A stretch of DNA of 64,000 nucleotides. Source: Cellulomonas sp. SG140. GTDB lineage: Bacteria; Actinomycetota; Actinomycetes; Actinomycetales; Cellulomonadaceae. The translations under genes were made by a program, and so were the position numbers. Shown here piece after piece: positions 62,306 to 64,000 of the stretch. The DNA lies in contig NZ_JANZLA010000001.1 in assembly GCF_025770785.1 (NCBI RefSeq), positions 434,001 to 498,000 on the forward strand, written 5' to 3'. Every line of letters begins with the position of its first letter. Position 1 is the first letter of the stretch. The notes under the pieces were generated by a model that was given only the letters and a program-made list of their open reading frames with translations, was not told where the DNA came from and ran no database searches.

Positions 62306-62857
62306 TCAGACGGTGACGGGCTCGCGAGCCGCCGCCGGGGCCACCGCGGCCGCCTTCGACAGCTTCATGAGGGTCCAGCCGATCAGGGCGAACACGACGC
62401 CCACGCCGACCGCGAAGAGCGCGACGCCGAACGCGATCACCGAGGTGAAGAGCGAGGCGCGGAGGAACGAGCCGTTCATCACGGTGGTGCGCTGGCCCTG
62501 CAGCTTGACGACGTCCGCGTCCTTGGCGATCTGGTCGGCCGACTCGCCGGAGGCCTTCAGCTGGTTCTGCTTGTCGGTGATCATGGCGCCGAGCTCGGCG
62601 TACGTCTTGTCGTTGCTGGCCGTCAGGGCGTGGTGGCGGATGATCATCGCCTGCGAGAACGCCGTCCACGGCGAGTTGACGTCCTGGCCACCGAAGGCGG
62701 AGGCGTCGGGCGAGACGGTGATCTTCTCGTCGGCCAGGTTGCTCGACACGGCGCCCCACGTGACGCCGCCGGCGACGATGAAGATGGCGCCGAAGATGAG
62801 AACGATGAGGCCCAGGACCCTGGCGGTCCCGGTGCGCTCGCTGAGGGTGGTGGACAT
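62306..62857 (-). CDS. Two-helix membrane protein (often mislabelled LigA-like)
   Basis: The product (183 aa) has a helix near the N-terminus (RVLGLIVLIFGAIFIVAGGVTWG), a polar extracytoplasmic region of about 95 residues with TVSPDASAFGGQDVNSPW and IIRHHALTAS, and a C-terminal helix (SVIAFGVALFAVGVGVVFALIGW). Similar actinobacterial proteins are sometimes named aromatic ring-opening dioxygenase LigA, with no support here. The function is unknown. GGGGAG lies just upstream of ATG 62857. TACATT at 62995-62990 is a likely -10, giving a leader of about 130 nt. Confidence 0.8.
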   Translation of the reverse strand: MSTTLSERTGTARVLGLIVLIFGAIFIVAGGVTWGAVSSNLADEKITVSPDASAFGGQDVNSPWTAFSQAMIIRHHALTASNDKTYAELGAMITDKQNQLKASGESADQIAKDADVVKLQGQRTTVMNGSFLRASLFTSVIAFGVALFAVGVGVVFALIGWTLMKLSKAAAVAPAAAREPVTV

Positions 62858-62989
62858 GGTCTCCCCGATTCCTTCGTGAATCTCTGCAGCTGGCGAGGCC
62901 CGGCGAGATCCGGCCCTCGGTGAGCGTCTGTGCTCGAGAGAAAGCGTCGCTGCTGGTGGAGGCACCTGGCTGGGACCCAGGTCCCGCGG

Positions 62990-62995
62990 AATGTA
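62990..62995 (-). promoter_or_regulatory. -10 element of the two-helix membrane protein gene
   Basis: TACATT on the minus strand. No clear -35. The remainder of the gap 62858-63090 shows only a weak GACCCC/GGGGTC hairpin at 63040-63060, possibly the end of the glycosyltransferase transcript. Confidence 0.35.
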
Positions 62996-63090
62996 GCGCC
63001 GCAGGTCAGGGCACCCTTTGTCGACAGATCTCGTCCCATGACCCCCCTTGTGCAGGGGTCGGCGAGCCCCGCGGGCGGAGGGCGGAGAGG

Positions 63091-64000
63091 TCAGCGCGCG
63101 CCGACGAGGGAACGCGCGCGCTCGTACTCCACCTCGGCGGCGCGCAGCACCCGCTGCCACCCGAAGTCGGGTCGCCGGGAACGGTTGTGCGCCGCCATCC
63201 GGTCCAGGAGAGCGCCGTCCCGGGCGAGCCGGACGATGGCCATCGCCATGTCGTCGTCGTCCTCCACCAGCAGCCCGTCCACGCCGTCGACGACGAACTC
63301 CGCGATCCCCGTCCCGCGGCGCGCCACCACCACCAGGCCGGCGGCCCGCGCCTCGAGCGCCGCGATGCCGAACGCCTCGAGCTGGGCGGGGGCGAGGAAC
63401 ACGTCCGCGTCCTCGTACGTCGCCCGCACCTGCTCCCGCGGCACCTGTCCGCGCAGGTCCACCAGGTGCTCCAGACCGCTGTCCTCGACGGCGGCCTGCA
63501 CGGCACCGCGGGCCGGTCCCGAGCCCAGGATGGTGAGTCGCAGCCGGTCCGGCGGCAGCCGTCGTGCGGCCTCCGCCACGGCTCTGACCAGGGGGACCGC
63601 ACGTTTGCGCGGTGCGAGCCGCATGGTGGCGACCAGGCGCAGCGGCCCGCGCTCCCCCGGTCGGTCGGCCCGGTCGGGGTCGCCCCGCGGCGCCCACCGG
63701 TCGAGGTCGACACCGTTGGGCAGCACGTCGACGGGCTGTCCCTCGAACACCGCCGAGACGCGCTCGGCGGCCGCCGAGCTCACCGCGGAGAGGGCCGCCG
63801 GCACCCCACGCCAGTGGGACAGCTGCACGGCACGGTGCAGCACGGGTGCGATGCCGTCGAGCATGCAGTGCCACGTGATCGCCGTCGGCAGACCGGCGGC
63901 GACCGCCAGGCGCGCACCGTCGTACGCGAACGGGGACACCACGCCCGCGTGCACGTGCACCACGTCCGGCTGCACCGCGCGCAGCGCCTGCGTGATCAGG
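63091..64000 (-). CDS. GT4-family glycosyltransferase, C-terminal part
   Basis: The 303 codons inside the window run off the right edge, so the N-terminus is missing. Visible GT4 features: VVHVHAGVVSPFAYDGARLA, ITWHCMLDGIAP, VDVLPNGVDLDRWAP, LRLVATMRLAPRKRAVPLV, LTILGSGPARGAVQAAVE and the E-x7-E motif in QLEAFGIAALEARAAG. It transfers a sugar from a nucleotide-sugar donor; donor and acceptor cannot be told from this sequence. Confidence 0.88.
   Translation of the reverse strand, partial: LITQALRAVQPDVVHVHAGVVSPFAYDGARLAVAAGLPTAITWHCMLDGIAPVLHRAVQLSHWRGVPAALSAVSSAAAERVSAVFEGQPVDVLPNGVDLDRWAPRGDPDRADRPGERGPLRLVATMRLAPRKRAVPLVRAVAEAARRLPPDRLRLTILGSGPARGAVQAAVEDSGLEHLVDLRGQVPREQVRATYEDADVFLAPAQLEAFGIAALEARAAGLVVVARRGTGIAEFVVDGVDGLLVEDDDDMAMAIVRLARDGALLDRMAAHNRSRRPDFGWQRVLRAAEVEYERARSLVGAR

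Noticed and set aside
62306..62857. Aromatic ring-opening dioxygenase (LigA)
   Set aside because: The protein has two membrane helices and no extradiol dioxygenase metal motif; the name seems to be a propagated misannotation.

Overview
The window is about 74% G+C, with GTG starts, TGA stops and very short gaps, and reads as an actinobacterial chromosome. Gene order and content (mycoredoxin-nudC-adnBA-tetR-DUF3107-rhlE; mrp-DUF1003; uvrD-sucCD-DUF6350-purN-purH; a trimeric [FeFe]-hydrogenase; GH51 arabinofuranosidase; multi-sugar ABC uptake) point to Cellulomonas or a near relative. That placement is inferred from content, not from a database search. I see no insertion sequence, phage, integrase, CRISPR array, tRNA or rRNA.

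Layout. 0-14.8 kb: end of a mycoredoxin gene, NADH pyrophosphatase, an Mph-like phosphotransferase, the AdnAB recombination helicase-nuclease, a TetR regulator, DUF3107, a ferritin-like protein, an RhlE-type DEAD-box helicase with a structured leader, MarC and a PHP phosphoesterase. From memory this follows M. tuberculosis Rv3198A-Rv3211. 15-18.8 kb: an NADH-linked trimeric [FeFe]-hydrogenase (NuoF-like, HydA, NuoE-like), with no maturases in the window. 18.7-24.1 kb: Xaa-Pro aminopeptidase, a stress-type membrane protein, an MgtE-N/CBS protein with a DUF1003 partner, and the Mrp ATPase. 24.1-31 kb: exonuclease III, a VOC protein, glyA-folD behind a ZTP riboswitch, a MarR/EamA divergent pair, a GNAT enzyme and purU. 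31-37.8 kb: ChvE-MmsB-MmsA sugar transporter, DUF167, an orphan sugar-type ATPase and a ROK repressor. 37.9-50 kb: icd-mdh, aquaporin, FAD oxidoreductase, DUF3017, purN and purH with a second ZTP riboswitch between them, DUF6350 and sucCD. 50.2-54.4 kb: a small HTH/Clp-N operon, GH51 arabinofuranosidase with its LacI regulator, and a GyrI-like protein, lying between sucC and the PcrA/UvrD helicase. 57-62.9 kb: small membrane proteins and a PspC/histidine kinase/LuxR regulator system. 63.1 kb to the end: C-terminal part of a GT4 glycosyltransferase.

How the genes fit together. Folate one-carbon and purine synthesis (glyA, folD, purU, purN, purH) share ZTP sensing at two loci. TCA genes (icd-mdh and sucCD) share a 20-bp palindromic element at both promoters. 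Pentose use combines a repressor-controlled intracellular arabinofuranosidase with high-affinity monosaccharide uptake. The hydrogenase could re-oxidise NADH when sugars are fermented.

A recurring feature is a NANNNT -10 hexamer about 6 nt (5 to 8) upstream of the start codon, with no Shine-Dalgarno sequence, in some twenty genes. This suggests widespread leaderless transcription and was used here to choose starts.
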